In this document: piece after piece, positions 7,903 to 16,384 of the stretch
Layout: every line of letters begins with the position of its first letter
Numbering within the stretch: the stretch's first letter is position 1
Assembly (NCBI RefSeq): GCF_017744255.1
Contig: NZ_JAGHQP010000011.1
Location: 52,501-94,458, forward strand
Source of the DNA: Brevundimonas sp. A19_0
GTDB taxonomy: Bacteria; Pseudomonadota; Alphaproteobacteria; Caulobacterales; Caulobacteraceae
Length of the DNA stretch: 41,958 nucleotides
Direction of reading: 5' to 3'
Made by a program: the position numbers and the translations under genes
Notes under the pieces: generated by a model
Database searches by the model: none
What the model was told of the DNA's origin: nothing
What the model saw: the letters and a program-made list of their open reading frames with translations, nothing else

Positions 7903-8775
7903 TCAGTAGCCGCGCGAGCCGACGCCACCGTCCAGCATCAGGAACGCGCCCGATACGGCCAGACCTTCGGTCTCGATGATCTCCTCGCGGTACTCGGTGT
8001 AGCTCTCCTCGCGATAGAGGGTCAGGATCTTGATGCCCGCGCCGTAGCGGCGCAGGAGCGACCGCTCGTTACAGTCCCGCTCGGGGCGCTGCGGGCGGCA
8101 TTCCATGAAGCTCTCGCGGCCGCCGTACCACAGGGCCTCGCCCTTGCGGCACGTCAGGGTCTCGCCGTGGTCGAATCGCTCTTCGCCCTGATAGTCGGCG
8201 ATGGTGATCTGCAGCCAGGTGCCGGCGATGCAGCGATAGATTTCGCCCTCATAGTCCTGAAACACCTCGCGGTCGGGCCGGACCTGGGACGCGGGATGGG
8301 GCACATTGCGATCGTCCAGACAGACAGCCTGGATGATCACGCGCTTTTCGAAGCGGCGCATGGCCGTATAGGGCACGCGAATCGTCTGACGGACGCGGCC
8401 GCCCTCGACGTTCAGGCCCTGAATGGTCGTCGGATAGCGCGGGGTGGAGCTGAAGTAGGCGCCCCCTCCCCCGCCGACCACGACGGTCGAGCCGGCGCGC
8501 GCATTCACCCGGGCCGAGGCCGAGGCATTGGCGTTCGCGTTCACATTGACGTTCACATTGATATTGCCGCCGTTGCCGCAGCACGGCGGCGCCGGCGGCT
8601 GCTGGCAGCAGGGAATCGGCGGCGGAGGCGGCGGGGGCGGAGGCGGCGGCTGACAGCACGGCGGCGGCGGGGGCTGACAGCCCGAGTTGCACTGGGCCTG
8701 GGCCGAATCGGCAACCGACAGCAGGGCAAAGAAGCCCGCCATCGCCGCCAGTCCCTGGATGATCCGCACCCGCAT
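7903..8775 (-). CDS. secreted proline- and cysteine-rich protein of unknown function
   Basis: I do not recognise a named family. The 290-residue protein has a clear signal peptide (cleavage after AQA, near residue 27). Next comes a low-complexity segment of proline runs punctuated by Cys-Cys pairs, then an alternating Asn-Val/Asn-Ala tract and a Gly run. The C-terminal two thirds look folded, have several Cys residues and end in a Tyr/Glu-rich segment and GGVGSRGY. The Pro-rich part could span the periplasm or cell wall and the rest could form a disulfide-bonded surface domain; both are inferences. The ATG at 8775 has an excellent ribosome site (AAGGAGA, eight-base spacer). It ends at the shared terminator. 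Confidence 0.8.
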   Translation of the reverse strand: MRVRIIQGLAAMAGFFALLSVADSAQAQCNSGCQPPPPPCCQPPPPPPPPPPPIPCCQQPPAPPCCGNGGNINVNVNVNANANASASARVNARAGSTVVVGGGGGAYFSSTPRYPTTIQGLNVEGGRVRQTIRVPYTAMRRFEKRVIIQAVCLDDRNVPHPASQVRPDREVFQDYEGEIYRCIAGTWLQITIADYQGEERFDHGETLTCRKGEALWYGGRESFMECRPQRPERDCNERSLLRRYGAGIKILTLYREESYTEYREEIIETEGLAVSGAFLMLDGGVGSRGY

Positions 8776-8919
8776 GCGCAGGTCTCCTTCAGTGTCCGGT
8801 CGGCCTGATCCAGCAAGAACCGGGCCGTTCAGCCTGCACCTTGGCGACAAAACCCTTTCGATTCCGTTGTGCGCGGCTCTGGCCCTGCCCTTGCGGCGAA
8901 TCGGGCCGGAGCGAACGGA

Positions 8920-9447
8920 ATGTTTCATGCTGAGACAAGACGGCTGATCGACACCTGGGCGGCGCTCCCGGGGGCCGGACGCATTCCCGATCGCCAGGAT
9001 CTGGACGCCCTGTCGCTGGGGCCGCTGGTGACGCGGCTGTTCCTGCTCGATTATCGCCCGCGCAACAGCCGCATCCGGCTGGCGGGAGACTGGATCGAGG
9101 CCCTGCATGGCCGCCCTCTGGGCGGACGGGCGTGGAGCGAGCTGTGGGACCGGGCCTCCCTGCCGCTGGTCGAGGCGGCGCTGGCGCAGACGCTTCACGA
9201 AATCCGGCCGGTGATCCTGACGGGGGACTGCCCGCGCCTGCCCGGCGGAATCGAGATGCCGCTGGTCCCGCTGCGGGGGCCCGGTGGCCGCGCCGACCGG
9301 ATTGTCGGCCTGTATCGCCCGCGAGGTCTGGAGCGCCCCGTCAGCCGGCCGCCGACCCGCCTGTCGGCCCACGCCAGCCTGGCGGTGGGCGAACCGCCCC
9401 GGTCCCGGCCGCAGCTGGTCGCCCTACAGGGCCGCCGCGTGGCCTAG
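8920..9447 (+). CDS. PAS-domain protein (PAS_5 / PF07310 type)
   Basis: The 175-residue protein matches the small PAS_5 family common in Caulobacterales and other alphaproteobacteria. It starts with a [21 protein letters not shown] segment, and a central region with [25 protein letters not shown] resembles a PAS fold. Members are presumed sensory or regulatory, often linked to the cell envelope, but the ligand is unknown. The ATG at 8920 is chosen because the family starts there; an in-frame ATG at 8869 would add 17 unconserved residues. The stop codon overlaps the convergent gamma-carbonic-anhydrase gene by four bases. Confidence 0.78.
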   Translation: MFHAETRRLIDTWAALPGAGRIPDRQDLDALSLGPLVTRLFLLDYRPRNSRIRLAGDWIEALHGRPLGGRAWSELWDRASLPLVEAALAQTLHEIRPVILTGDCPRLPGGIEMPLVPLRGPGGRADRIVGLYRPRGLERPVSRPPTRLSAHASLAVGEPPRSRPQLVALQGRRVA

Positions 9448-9971
9448 GCCTCGGACAAATCGGTCACATAGCGCTTCCAGTTGGCGACATAGTGGGCGGC
9501 CGAGGCCTCGAGTGCCTCGATCTGCCCGGGCTCCAGCGTGCGGATCACCCGCCCCGGCTGACCGACCACCATGGAGTTGTCGGGAATCTCCTTGCCTTCG
9601 GTGATCAGGGTATTGGCACCGATCAGGCAGTTCTTGCCGATTTTCGCCCGGCCCAGAATCACGGTGCCGATGCCGATCAGGCTGTTGTCTCCGATCTCGC
9701 AGCTGTGCAGCATGACCATATGGCCGACCGTCACCCCGTCACCGATGGTCAGGGGCTCGCCCGGGTCCGAATGCAGGACGCTGCCGTCCTGGATATTGGT
9801 GTCGCGGCCGATGGTGATCGGGTCGTTGTCGCCTCGCACCACCGCCCCGAACCAGACACTGGCACCGGGCTTGAGAATCACGTCACCAATGACGGTGGCG
9901 TTCGGCGCGATCCAGTATTCCCCCTCGGGAGGAAGCTGGGGTTTCTTGTCGCCCAATGTGTAAACACTCAT
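9444..9971 (-). CDS. gamma-carbonic-anhydrase-like hexapeptide protein
   Basis: This 175-residue left-handed beta-helix protein shows many hexapeptide repeats ([30 protein letters not shown]). The three zinc-binding His are in place: His67 (VLHSD), His84 and His89 (GHMVMLH). It belongs to the YrdA/PaaY branch of gamma-class carbonic anhydrases, trimeric cytoplasmic enzymes whose activity varies and whose substrate is often unknown. The length is typical. It is divergent from phoH across the repeat-rich 10003-10298 region and convergent with the PAS gene. Confidence 0.9.
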   Translation of the reverse strand: MSVYTLGDKKPQLPPEGEYWIAPNATVIGDVILKPGASVWFGAVVRGDNDPITIGRDTNIQDGSVLHSDPGEPLTIGDGVTVGHMVMLHSCEIGDNSLIGIGTVILGRAKIGKNCLIGANTLITEGKEIPDNSMVVGQPGRVIRTLEPGQIEALEASAAHYVANWKRYVTDLSEA

Positions 9972-10002
9972 CCGAATACGCCTCTATATTCAGCAAATAA
10001 GG

Positions 10003-10022
10003 GGTTTAACACTCCTTAAACC
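10003..10022. repeat. perfect inverted repeat in the divergent promoter region
   Basis: GGTTTAA (10003-10009) and TTAAACC (10016-10022) are perfect inverted arms with a six-base spacer. The repeat lies about 30 bases upstream of the gamma-carbonic-anhydrase start and at the left end of the phoH upstream region. It is a candidate operator. The TTAA-N6-TTAA core is close to but not the CtrA consensus, which needs seven spacer bases. Confidence 0.5.
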
Positions 10023-10028
10023 ACGTTA

Positions 10029-10280
10029 GCCTCAGGATGTTGAGGCGATTCGAGACCTTCGGGTCCCGGCCTCGCCGCCGGGTTTTATCCGGTGCAGTCG
10101 CTTTCGGAGGTGGCGCATGGCGTGCCGGGCTCGACGGGTTCACCCGTTGAACGACATTCCCCCCAAGGATCGGGCCGCCCCTGGCGGCCTCCGTCCCGAC
10201 CCCGGTCGTCGCGCAGCCATCCGTCGCGATTTCCTCCCCCAAGCCCAGTCAGGCGATGCCGTTTCGGTGTCGCCTTTTTT
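10029..10280 (+). ncRNA. candidate structured leader or small RNA upstream of phoH
   Basis: This stretch has no convincing gene but many complementary segments in order: GCCTCA/TGAGGC (10029-10046), CCCGGC/GCCGGG followed by TTTTA (10065-10087), TCGACGGG with CCCGTTGA (about 10131-10150) and GGCCGCC/GGCGGCC (about 10173-10189). Long-range arms could close a rod: GGAGG-GCG-ATGGC near 10111-10127 with GCCAT-CGC-CCTCC near 10217-10238. The tract ends in an intrinsic terminator just before the phoH ribosome site. It may be a free small RNA or an attenuating leader for phoH. Its size and rod shape recall 6S RNA, but I could not identify it as such. The 5' end is unknown. Confidence 0.35.
10252..10280 (+). 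terminator. intrinsic terminator directly upstream of phoH
   Basis: GGCGATGCC (10252-10260) pairs with GGTGTCGCC (10266-10274), giving nine pairs including two G-U, around GTTTC, followed by six T residues (10275-10280). It ends 18 bases before the phoH ATG, immediately ahead of its ribosome site. No plus-strand gene precedes it, so it must end a non-coding transcript or act as an attenuator for phoH. Confidence 0.75.
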
Positions 10281-10298
10281 CATGCCCTGGAGGCGTCC

Positions 10299-11105
10299 AT
10301 GACCAAGCGTTCAGCCCTCAAGCGTCAGACCCGTGAAGCCGCCCGTGAATTCGGCGTCCTCGATACGCCGGAGTTCATTCAGGAGGCCAAGGTCCGGCGC
10401 CTGCCGCCGCATGTGGGGAATGGTCGGGGGAATCAGCGCTCCGGCTGGTCGCCCTATCCCTCCAACGATGACCGCGACCAGGCCTATCTGAAGACGCTCA
10501 AGCCCAAGTCCGACGGTCAGGCGGGGCTGATGGAGGCCATCGACGACCACAATATGGTGCTGGCGCTGGGCCCGGCGGGCACCGGCAAGACCTATCTGGC
10601 CGTGGCCAAGGCGGTTGAGGCGCTGGAAGCGGGCCGCGTCGGCCGGATCGTCCTGTCGCGCCCCGCCGTCGAGGCCGGCGAGTCGATCGGCTTCCTGCCC
10701 GGCGACATGGAGGACAAGCTGGCCCCCTATCTGCGCCCGCTTTACGACGCCCTGTCCGACCGGCTGTCGATGAAGCGGGTCAAGGCCCTGATGGCCGAGG
10801 GTGCCATCGAGATCGCCCCCATCGGCTATATGCGCGGGCGCACCCTGAACAACGCCTTTGTGGTCGTCGACGAGGCGCAGAACTGCACCTACGTCCAGCT
10901 CAAGATGCTGCTGACGCGGCTGGGCTGGAATTCGACCATGGTGGTGACGGGCGACCCGCACCAGTCGGACCTGTTGCCCGGCGTCTCGGGCCTGTCGGAC
11001 ATCGCCGAAAAGCTGAAACAGGTGCCGGACATCGCCGTGGTGCACCTGGCTGAGCGCGACATCGTCCGGCACCCGCTGGTCGCCTCCATGATCGGCGTGC
11101 TCTGA
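10299..11105 (+). CDS. PhoH-family ATPase
   Basis: The 268-residue cytoplasmic P-loop NTPase has Walker A GPAGTGKT (residues 91-98) and Walker B VVVDEAQN. The segment LSRPAVEAGESIGFLPGD and the late motif TGDPHQSDL are characteristic of PhoH-type proteins. These are related to superfamily-1 helicases and are linked to RNA metabolism and stress, but the precise role is not settled. The ATG at 10299 has the ribosome site GGAGG and is preferred to the upstream in-frame start at 10092, which lies in the structured region. The gene is followed by a stable hairpin and then by mscS on the same strand. Confidence 0.88.
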   Translation: MTKRSALKRQTREAAREFGVLDTPEFIQEAKVRRLPPHVGNGRGNQRSGWSPYPSNDDRDQAYLKTLKPKSDGQAGLMEAIDDHNMVLALGPAGTGKTYLAVAKAVEALEAGRVGRIVLSRPAVEAGESIGFLPGDMEDKLAPYLRPLYDALSDRLSMKRVKALMAEGAIEIAPIGYMRGRTLNNAFVVVDEAQNCTYVQLKMLLTRLGWNSTMVVTGDPHQSDLLPGVSGLSDIAEKLKQVPDIAVVHLAERDIVRHPLVASMIGVL

Positions 11106-11112
11106 ACGACAC

Positions 11113-11156
11113 GGGGCCGCACTGAGCATCGGCACCTCGGAACTCTCTGCGGCCCC
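11113..11156 (+). terminator. long-loop hairpin behind phoH
   Basis: GGGGCCGCA (11113-11121) and TGCGGCCCC (11148-11156) are perfect nine-base arms with a 26-base loop, seven bases after the phoH stop. No U-tract follows (GCCCCTTCCC), so it may be a Rho-independent-like end, an mRNA-stabilising stem or a Rho-associated structure. Confidence 0.45.
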
Positions 11157-11194
11157 GCCCCTTCCCTGCAGATGACCGATCTGCCGGCAATCCG

Positions 11195-12283
11195 ATGACA
11201 GACGTCGCTGCTGCATGGGCCGAAGCCCTCGAGCGATTCGACTGGCTGCCGCCGTGGGGCCAGTCGCTGATTCTGCTGGGCGGCGCGCTCGCTGTGGCCC
11301 TGATCGTTCACGCGCTGGGCGTGGCGCTGGTGCGCCGGGTGGTGAAGCAGGGCGATGTCTTCTGGCGCTCCCTCGTCAGCCGGACGCGCCGGCCCGCCCG
11401 TCTTGCCCTGGTGCTGCTGGCGATCAGCCTGGTCTCGCCGCTGCTCCCCCTTCGGGAAGAACTGGCCGCCCTGCTGCGACAGGGTCTGCACATCGGCATG
11501 GTCATCACGGTCGGCTGGGGCAGTATGGTCGCGCTGGACATCGCCGCCGCCCTTCACCTGCGCAAATACCGGATCGACGTCGCCGACAATCTGATCGCCC
11601 GCAAACACCTGACCCAGGTGCGGATCCTGCGCCGGGCGGCCGCGACCCTGATCATCGTCTTCACCATCGCCTTTGCCCTGATGACCATCAGCGGCTTCCG
11701 CCAGTGGGGCGTCAGCCTGCTGGCGGCCGGGGGCGCGGCGGGCATTATCGTCGGTCTGGCGCTCCAGCCCCTGCTGACCAATCTGATCGCCGGCATCCAG
11801 ATCGCCCTGACCCAGCCGATTCGCATCGACGACGCCGTCATCGTTCAAAATGAGTTCGGCCATATCGAGGAAATCACCGCCACCTATGTCGTGGTGCGTC
11901 TCTGGGACCTGCGTCGCGTCGTGCTGCCGCTGACCTGGTTTATCCAGAACCCCTTCCAGAACTGGACCCGCGATTCGGCGACCCTGATCGGCAGCGTCTT
12001 CTTCTATCTGGACTATGCCGCCCCCATCGAGGCCATGCGCGAGAAGCTGGAAGCCATCGTCCGCCCCTCGCCCCTGTGGGACGGCGATGTGATGGTCCTG
12101 CAGGTCACGGATCTTCGCGAACGGGTGATCGAGGTCCGCTGCCTCGCCAGCGCGCGCAACGGCGGCGATGCCTTCGACCTGCGCTGTGCGATTCGCGAAC
12201 AGATGATCGCCTGGCTGAAGGCCGAACACCCCGAGGCCCTGCCCCGGGATCGCATCACGGTTGCGGCGCAGCCGGTTCCCTGA
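11195..12283 (+). CDS. MscS-family mechanosensitive ion channel
   Basis: This 362-residue inner-membrane protein has helices near residues 24-46, 68-85, 97-118 and 147-166. The MscS signature follows at about 172-203: a Gly/Ala-rich pore helix (LLAAGGAAGIIVGLALQP) then LLTNLIAGIQIAL. Next come the beta-domain segment RIDDAVIVQNEFGHIEEI and the mixed C-terminal domain. It opens under membrane tension to release solutes in osmotic downshock. The length fits medium-size MscS homologues with extra N-terminal helices. Its 3' end overlaps the convergent antiporter gene by 29 bases. Confidence 0.88.
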   Translation: MTDVAAAWAEALERFDWLPPWGQSLILLGGALAVALIVHALGVALVRRVVKQGDVFWRSLVSRTRRPARLALVLLAISLVSPLLPLREELAALLRQGLHIGMVITVGWGSMVALDIAAALHLRKYRIDVADNLIARKHLTQVRILRRAAATLIIVFTIAFALMTISGFRQWGVSLLAAGGAAGIIVGLALQPLLTNLIAGIQIALTQPIRIDDAVIVQNEFGHIEEITATYVVVRLWDLRRVVLPLTWFIQNPFQNWTRDSATLIGSVFFYLDYAAPIEAMREKLEAIVRPSPLWDGDVMVLQVTDLRERVIEVRCLASARNGGDAFDLRCAIREQMIAWLKAEHPEALPRDRITVAAQPVP

Positions 12284-13472
12284 CGGGTGCGGGCCGGCCG
12301 CCCATCCGGTCGATCAGGGCGAACACCACCGGATTGAGCGTGATCGACAGCAGGGCCGCCGCCAGAATCAGGTCGTGCGTCTCGCGGCTCATGGCGCCCA
12401 GATACATGGACAGGGCCGCGAGGATGAAGCTGAACTCGCCAATCTGGGCCAGGCTGGCGGCGACCGTCAGGCTGGTGGCGCGGTCCAGCCGGAAGGCCGT
12501 GGTGATTGCCAGCGCCGCCAGCGACTTGCCGACGATGACGATGCCCAGCACCGCCACCACCGCCAGCGGCCGCTCGATCAGGATCGTCGGATCGAACAGC
12601 ATCCCGACCGAGACAAAGAACAGCACGGCAAAGGCATCGCGCAGGGGCAGAGACCGCTCGGCCGCATTGTGGCCCAGCGGCGTGCCGTTCAGGACCAGTC
12701 CGGCAACAAAGGCGCCCAGGGCGAAGCTGGCCCCGAACACCGCATAGGCGATCCAGGCGATGCCCAGCGCGATCGACAGCACGCCCAGGGTGAACAACTC
12801 GCGCGAGCGGGTGTGGGCGATCCGCACCAGCAACCAGGGCAGCACCCGCCCGCCGACCACCAGCATCAGGCCGACAAAGGCCACCACCTTGCCCAGCGTC
12901 CAGACCAGGTCCTGGCCCAGCCCCGCCAGATCCAGCGCCTGTCCCTCGGGCAGCACCAGCAGCGGCAGCATGACCAGCGCCAGCACGATCACCAGATCCT
13001 CGACGATCAGCCAGCCGACCGCCACCCGGCCCACATCGCCCTTGACCTGTTTCCGCTCCTCCAGCGCACGCAGCAGCACCACGGTCGAGGCGACCGACAG
13101 GGCAAAGCCCATCAGCAGGGCCTCGACATCGCCCATACCCAGCGCAAACCGGCCCAGCGCCCAGCCGAGGACGGTCGCCGACGCGATCTGGAACAGGGCG
13201 CCCGGCACCGCGACCTTGCGCACCCGCATCAGGTCGGTCGGGGAAAAGTGCAGACCGACCCCGAACATCAGCAGGATCACACCGATCTCGGCCAGCTGCG
13301 GCGCCAGCTCGGTATCCGCCACCCAGCCCGGCGTGAAGGGGCCGACCGCCACGCCGGCCAGCAGATAGCCGACCAGCGGCGACAGCTTCAGCCGGTTGGC
13401 GATCATGCCGAACACAAAGGCGAGGACGAAACCGCCGACAAGAGTCAGAATCAGGCTGTCGGCGTGCGGCAT
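12255..13472 (-). CDS. Kef/YbaL-type monovalent cation:proton antiporter, without RCK domain
   Basis: The 405-residue protein is almost entirely membrane helices and matches the CPA2 (Kef/YbaL) transporter domain. Recognisable parts are LSPLVGYLLAGVAVGPFTPG near the N-terminus, LMFGVGLHFSPTDL, the discontinuous-helix region FGASFALGAFVAGLVLNGTP, and LAQIGEFSFILA. Typical KefB, KefC and YbaL proteins add a C-terminal NAD-binding RCK/TrkA-N domain of about 150 residues. Here the protein ends soon after the last helix with RPAPVREPAAPQP, so nucleotide gating is absent or supplied in trans. The ATG at 13472 has the ribosome site GGAGG. The convergent overlap with the mechanosensitive channel may be mere compaction. 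Confidence 0.87.
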   Translation of the reverse strand: MPHADSLILTLVGGFVLAFVFGMIANRLKLSPLVGYLLAGVAVGPFTPGWVADTELAPQLAEIGVILLMFGVGLHFSPTDLMRVRKVAVPGALFQIASATVLGWALGRFALGMGDVEALLMGFALSVASTVVLLRALEERKQVKGDVGRVAVGWLIVEDLVIVLALVMLPLLVLPEGQALDLAGLGQDLVWTLGKVVAFVGLMLVVGGRVLPWLLVRIAHTRSRELFTLGVLSIALGIAWIAYAVFGASFALGAFVAGLVLNGTPLGHNAAERSLPLRDAFAVLFFVSVGMLFDPTILIERPLAVVAVLGIVIVGKSLAALAITTAFRLDRATSLTVAASLAQIGEFSFILAALSMYLGAMSRETHDLILAAALLSITLNPVVFALIDRMGGRPAPVREPAAPQP

Positions 13473-13518
13473 CGGGCCTCCGTCGGCGGGTCAGGATGGA
13501 TTGTAGCGGTCCGTCACA

Positions 13519-13538
13519 GATGGCGAACGGGCGCCATC
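13519..13538 (-). terminator. hairpin in the ppdK-antiporter gap
   Basis: GATGGCG (13519-13525) and CGCCATC (13532-13538) form a seven-base stem with a six-base loop. The hairpin begins 22 bases after the ppdK stop codon on the minus strand. It lacks a U-tract, so it is at best a partial terminator. Confidence 0.35.
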
Positions 13539-13560
13539 CGCGCAAGGTGACAGATGCGCC

Positions 13561-16251
13561 CTACCGATCCTTCTCGCGTTCGGTGCCCGAGCGGGCGTCC
13601 AGAGCGGCCTGGGCGGCGGCAAGGCGGGCGATCGGCACGCGGTAGGGCGAGCAGCTGACGTAATCCAGCCCGGCGCCCTCGCAGAAGGCGATCGACGACG
13701 GATCGCCCCCGTGCTCGCCGCAAATGCCCAGTTTGACGTCGCCGCGCACGGCCCGACCACGCTCGGCCGCAATGGAGATCAGGTCGCCCACGCCGTCGCG
13801 GTCCAGCCGCACGAAGGGATCGGCCTCGAAAATCCCCTTGTCCATATAGGCTTGCAGGAAGCGGCCCGAGTCGTCGCGCGAAATGCCGAACGTCGTCTGG
13901 GTCAGGTCATTGGTGCCGAAGCTGAAGAACTGCGCATGTTCGGCCAGATCACCGGCGCGCAGGGCCGCCCGCGGCAGCTCGATCATGGTGCCGACCAGAT
14001 AGGCGATCGACTGGCCGGTATCCTCGAACACCGCCTTCGCTGTCCGGTCGGTCAGCTCGCGCAGATATTTCATCTCGAGGCCCATGGCGACCAGCGGGTG
14101 CATGATCTCCGGCAGCGGTGCCTGGCCCGATGTGGCCTGCACCTCCAGCGCCGCCTCGAGGATGGCGCGCACCTGCATCTCGTAGATTTCCGGATAGGCC
14201 ACGCCCAGCCGGCATCCGCGGTGGCCCAGCATGGGGTTGGTCTCGTGCAGCTCCTTGGCGCGGCGCTTCAGCTTGGCGGCATCCAGCCCCTGCGTCTCGG
14301 CCAGCGCATCCATTTCCGCCTCGCTGTGCGGAATGAACTCGTGCAACGGCGGGTCGAGCAGGCGGATGGTGACCGGCAGGCCGGCCATGATCTGGAACAG
14401 CTCGGCGAAGTCCGCCTTCTGGAACGGCGCAATTTTGGCCAGCGCCGCGCGCCGGCCCTGTTCGTCATCGGCCAGGATCATCTCGCGCACGGCGGCGATC
14501 CGGGTGTCATCGAAGAACATGTGCTCGGTCCGGCACAGGCCGATGCCCTCGGCGCCAAAGCCGCGCGCGGTCTTGGCATCCAGCGGCGTCTCGGCATTGG
14601 CGCGGACCTTCAGGCGGCGCACCTTGTCTGCCCAGGCCATCAGCGTCTGGAAGTCACCGGTCAGCTCGGGTTCGATCATCGGCACGGCGCCGTCCAGCAC
14701 CTCGCCCTTGCCGCCGTCGATGGTGATCACCTCACCCGCCTTGAAGGTTCGCCCCCGGGCGGTGAAGGTGCCGGCCTTCTCATTGATGTGGATTTCGCCC
14801 GCGCCCGAGACGCAGGGGCGCCCCATGCCGCGCGCCACCACCGCCGCGTGACTGGTCATGCCGCCGCGCGCCGTGACGATGCCGCGCGCCGCATGCATGC
14901 CGTGGATGTCCTCGGGGCTGGTCTCCTCGCGGACCAGGATGACGGCGTCGCCCAGCTGGCTCATGCGCTCGGCCTCATCGGCGTCGAACACCACCTTGCC
15001 GGTCGCAGCCCCCGGGCTGGCCGGCAGGCCCGCCGCCACGACATGGCGCTCGGCCTTGGGATCCAGCGTCGGGTGCAGCAGTTGGTCCAACGCCGAGGGC
15101 TCGACACGGCTGACCGCCTCCTCCTCCGAGATCACGCCTTCGGAGGCCAGGTCGACCGCAATCTTCAGCGCCGACTTGGCCGTGCGCTTGCCGTTGCGGG
15201 TCTGCAGCATCCACAGCCGGCCCTGCTCGACCGTGAACTCGATGTCCTGCATGTCGCGATAGTGGCTCTCCAGCCGGCCGACCACATCGACGAACTGGTG
15301 GAACACCTCGGGCATGGCCTCTTCCATCGAGGGAGCCGTCTCGCCCATCTCCTCGCGGCCGGCGCGGGTCAGCGATTGCGGCGTGCGGATCCCCGCCACC
15401 ACGTCCTCGCCCTGGGCATTGATCAGGAACTCGCCATACAGCCGCGCCTCGCCCGTCGAGGGGTTGCGGGTAAAGGCCACCCCGGTTGCCGAGGTCTGGC
15501 CCATATTGCCGAACACCATCGACTGGATGTTGACCGCCGTGCCCCAACTTTCCGGGATGTCGTGCATGCGGCGATAGAATTTCGCCCGGTCGTTCATCCA
15601 GCTGTCGAACACGGCGCCGATCGCGCCCCACAGCTGATCGTGCGGATCCTGCGGGAAGGGCTGGCCCAGCCGGTCCTCGACCACGGCCAGATAGTCGGCG
15701 ATCACGGCCTGCCAGTTGTCGGCATCCAGATCGGTGTCGATGGTCACGCCCAGACGATCCTTGTGGTCGTCCAGCACTTCCTCGAAGTCGTCATGGCTCA
15801 GGCCGAGGACGACGTTGGAATACATGGTGATGAAGCGGCGATAGCTGTCCAGCGCGAAGCGTCGGTCCCCCGACAGGGCCGCCAGACCCTCGACCGTCTG
15901 GTCGTTCAGGCCCAGGTTCAGCACCGTGTCCATCATGCCGGGCATGGACGCCCGCGCGCCCGACCGCACCGAGACCAGCAGCGGGTTCTTCACATCGCCG
16001 AAGGTCTTGCCGGTGATCGCCTCGACCTTGGCCAGGCCGGCCTTCACCTGATCGGCCAGGGCGTCGGGATAGCTCTGCCCGTTCGAGAAATAGTGGACAC
16101 AGGCCTCGGTGGTGATGGTGAAGCCCGGCGGCACGGGCAGGCCCAGCGACGACATCTCGGCCAGATTGGCCCCCTTGCCGCCCAGCAGGTTCTTCATCGA
16201 CGACTCACCGTCAGCCGATCCCCCGCCAAAGCCATACACCCACTGAGTCAT
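13561..16251 (-). CDS. ppdK: pyruvate, phosphate dikinase
   Basis: This enzyme interconverts pyruvate, ATP and phosphate with phosphoenolpyruvate, AMP and pyrophosphate. The 896-residue length is normal. The N-terminal ATP-grasp domain begins MTQWVYGFGGG and includes GGKGANLAEMSSLGLPVPPG. The swivelling domain carries the phosphorylated His468 in GGMTSHAAVVARGMGRPC. The C-terminal TIM barrel has Cys844 in GICGEHGGDPSS and the PEP-binding segments LGHRGCRLG and FGTNDLTQ. The start at 16251 matches the conserved N-terminus; upstream in-frame sequence has no similarity to the family. The role may be gluconeogenic or glycolytic. A DUF559 gene lies upstream on the same strand after 133 bases. Confidence 0.95.
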   Translation of the reverse strand: MTQWVYGFGGGSADGESSMKNLLGGKGANLAEMSSLGLPVPPGFTITTEACVHYFSNGQSYPDALADQVKAGLAKVEAITGKTFGDVKNPLLVSVRSGARASMPGMMDTVLNLGLNDQTVEGLAALSGDRRFALDSYRRFITMYSNVVLGLSHDDFEEVLDDHKDRLGVTIDTDLDADNWQAVIADYLAVVEDRLGQPFPQDPHDQLWGAIGAVFDSWMNDRAKFYRRMHDIPESWGTAVNIQSMVFGNMGQTSATGVAFTRNPSTGEARLYGEFLINAQGEDVVAGIRTPQSLTRAGREEMGETAPSMEEAMPEVFHQFVDVVGRLESHYRDMQDIEFTVEQGRLWMLQTRNGKRTAKSALKIAVDLASEGVISEEEAVSRVEPSALDQLLHPTLDPKAERHVVAAGLPASPGAATGKVVFDADEAERMSQLGDAVILVREETSPEDIHGMHAARGIVTARGGMTSHAAVVARGMGRPCVSGAGEIHINEKAGTFTARGRTFKAGEVITIDGGKGEVLDGAVPMIEPELTGDFQTLMAWADKVRRLKVRANAETPLDAKTARGFGAEGIGLCRTEHMFFDDTRIAAVREMILADDEQGRRAALAKIAPFQKADFAELFQIMAGLPVTIRLLDPPLHEFIPHSEAEMDALAETQGLDAAKLKRRAKELHETNPMLGHRGCRLGVAYPEIYEMQVRAILEAALEVQATSGQAPLPEIMHPLVAMGLEMKYLRELTDRTAKAVFEDTGQSIAYLVGTMIELPRAALRAGDLAEHAQFFSFGTNDLTQTTFGISRDDSGRFLQAYMDKGIFEADPFVRLDRDGVGDLISIAAERGRAVRGDVKLGICGEHGGDPSSIAFCEGAGLDYVSCSPYRVPIARLAAAQAALDARSGTEREKDR

Positions 16252-16384
16252 CGTGCCCGTCCTCGCCTCACTGCTCCGGTTCTGACTAGCGCGCCGCACC
16301 CGCGAAGGCGAGGCCGCACCCGTAACAATCCGTGAGCGCGTGTGACGTTTCGAGAAGAAGCTGTCTCTGCTCGGGGAGACGGTA

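Noticed and set aside
10129..10152. tRNA T-arm-like sequence GGGTTCACCCG
   Set aside because: The loop is not a T-loop and no acceptor, D or anticodon arms can be built around it; it is part of a simple hairpin.
10091..10280. Identification of the phoH upstream RNA as 6S, tmRNA or RNase P RNA
   Set aside because: No tmRNA tag frame, RNase P core or clear 6S bubble could be matched by eye, so only a generic structured-RNA candidate is reported.
13711..16335. Open frame of 874 codons opposite ppdK
   Set aside because: The ppdK frame carries full enzyme motifs; the antisense product is His/Arg/Gly-rich low-information sequence.
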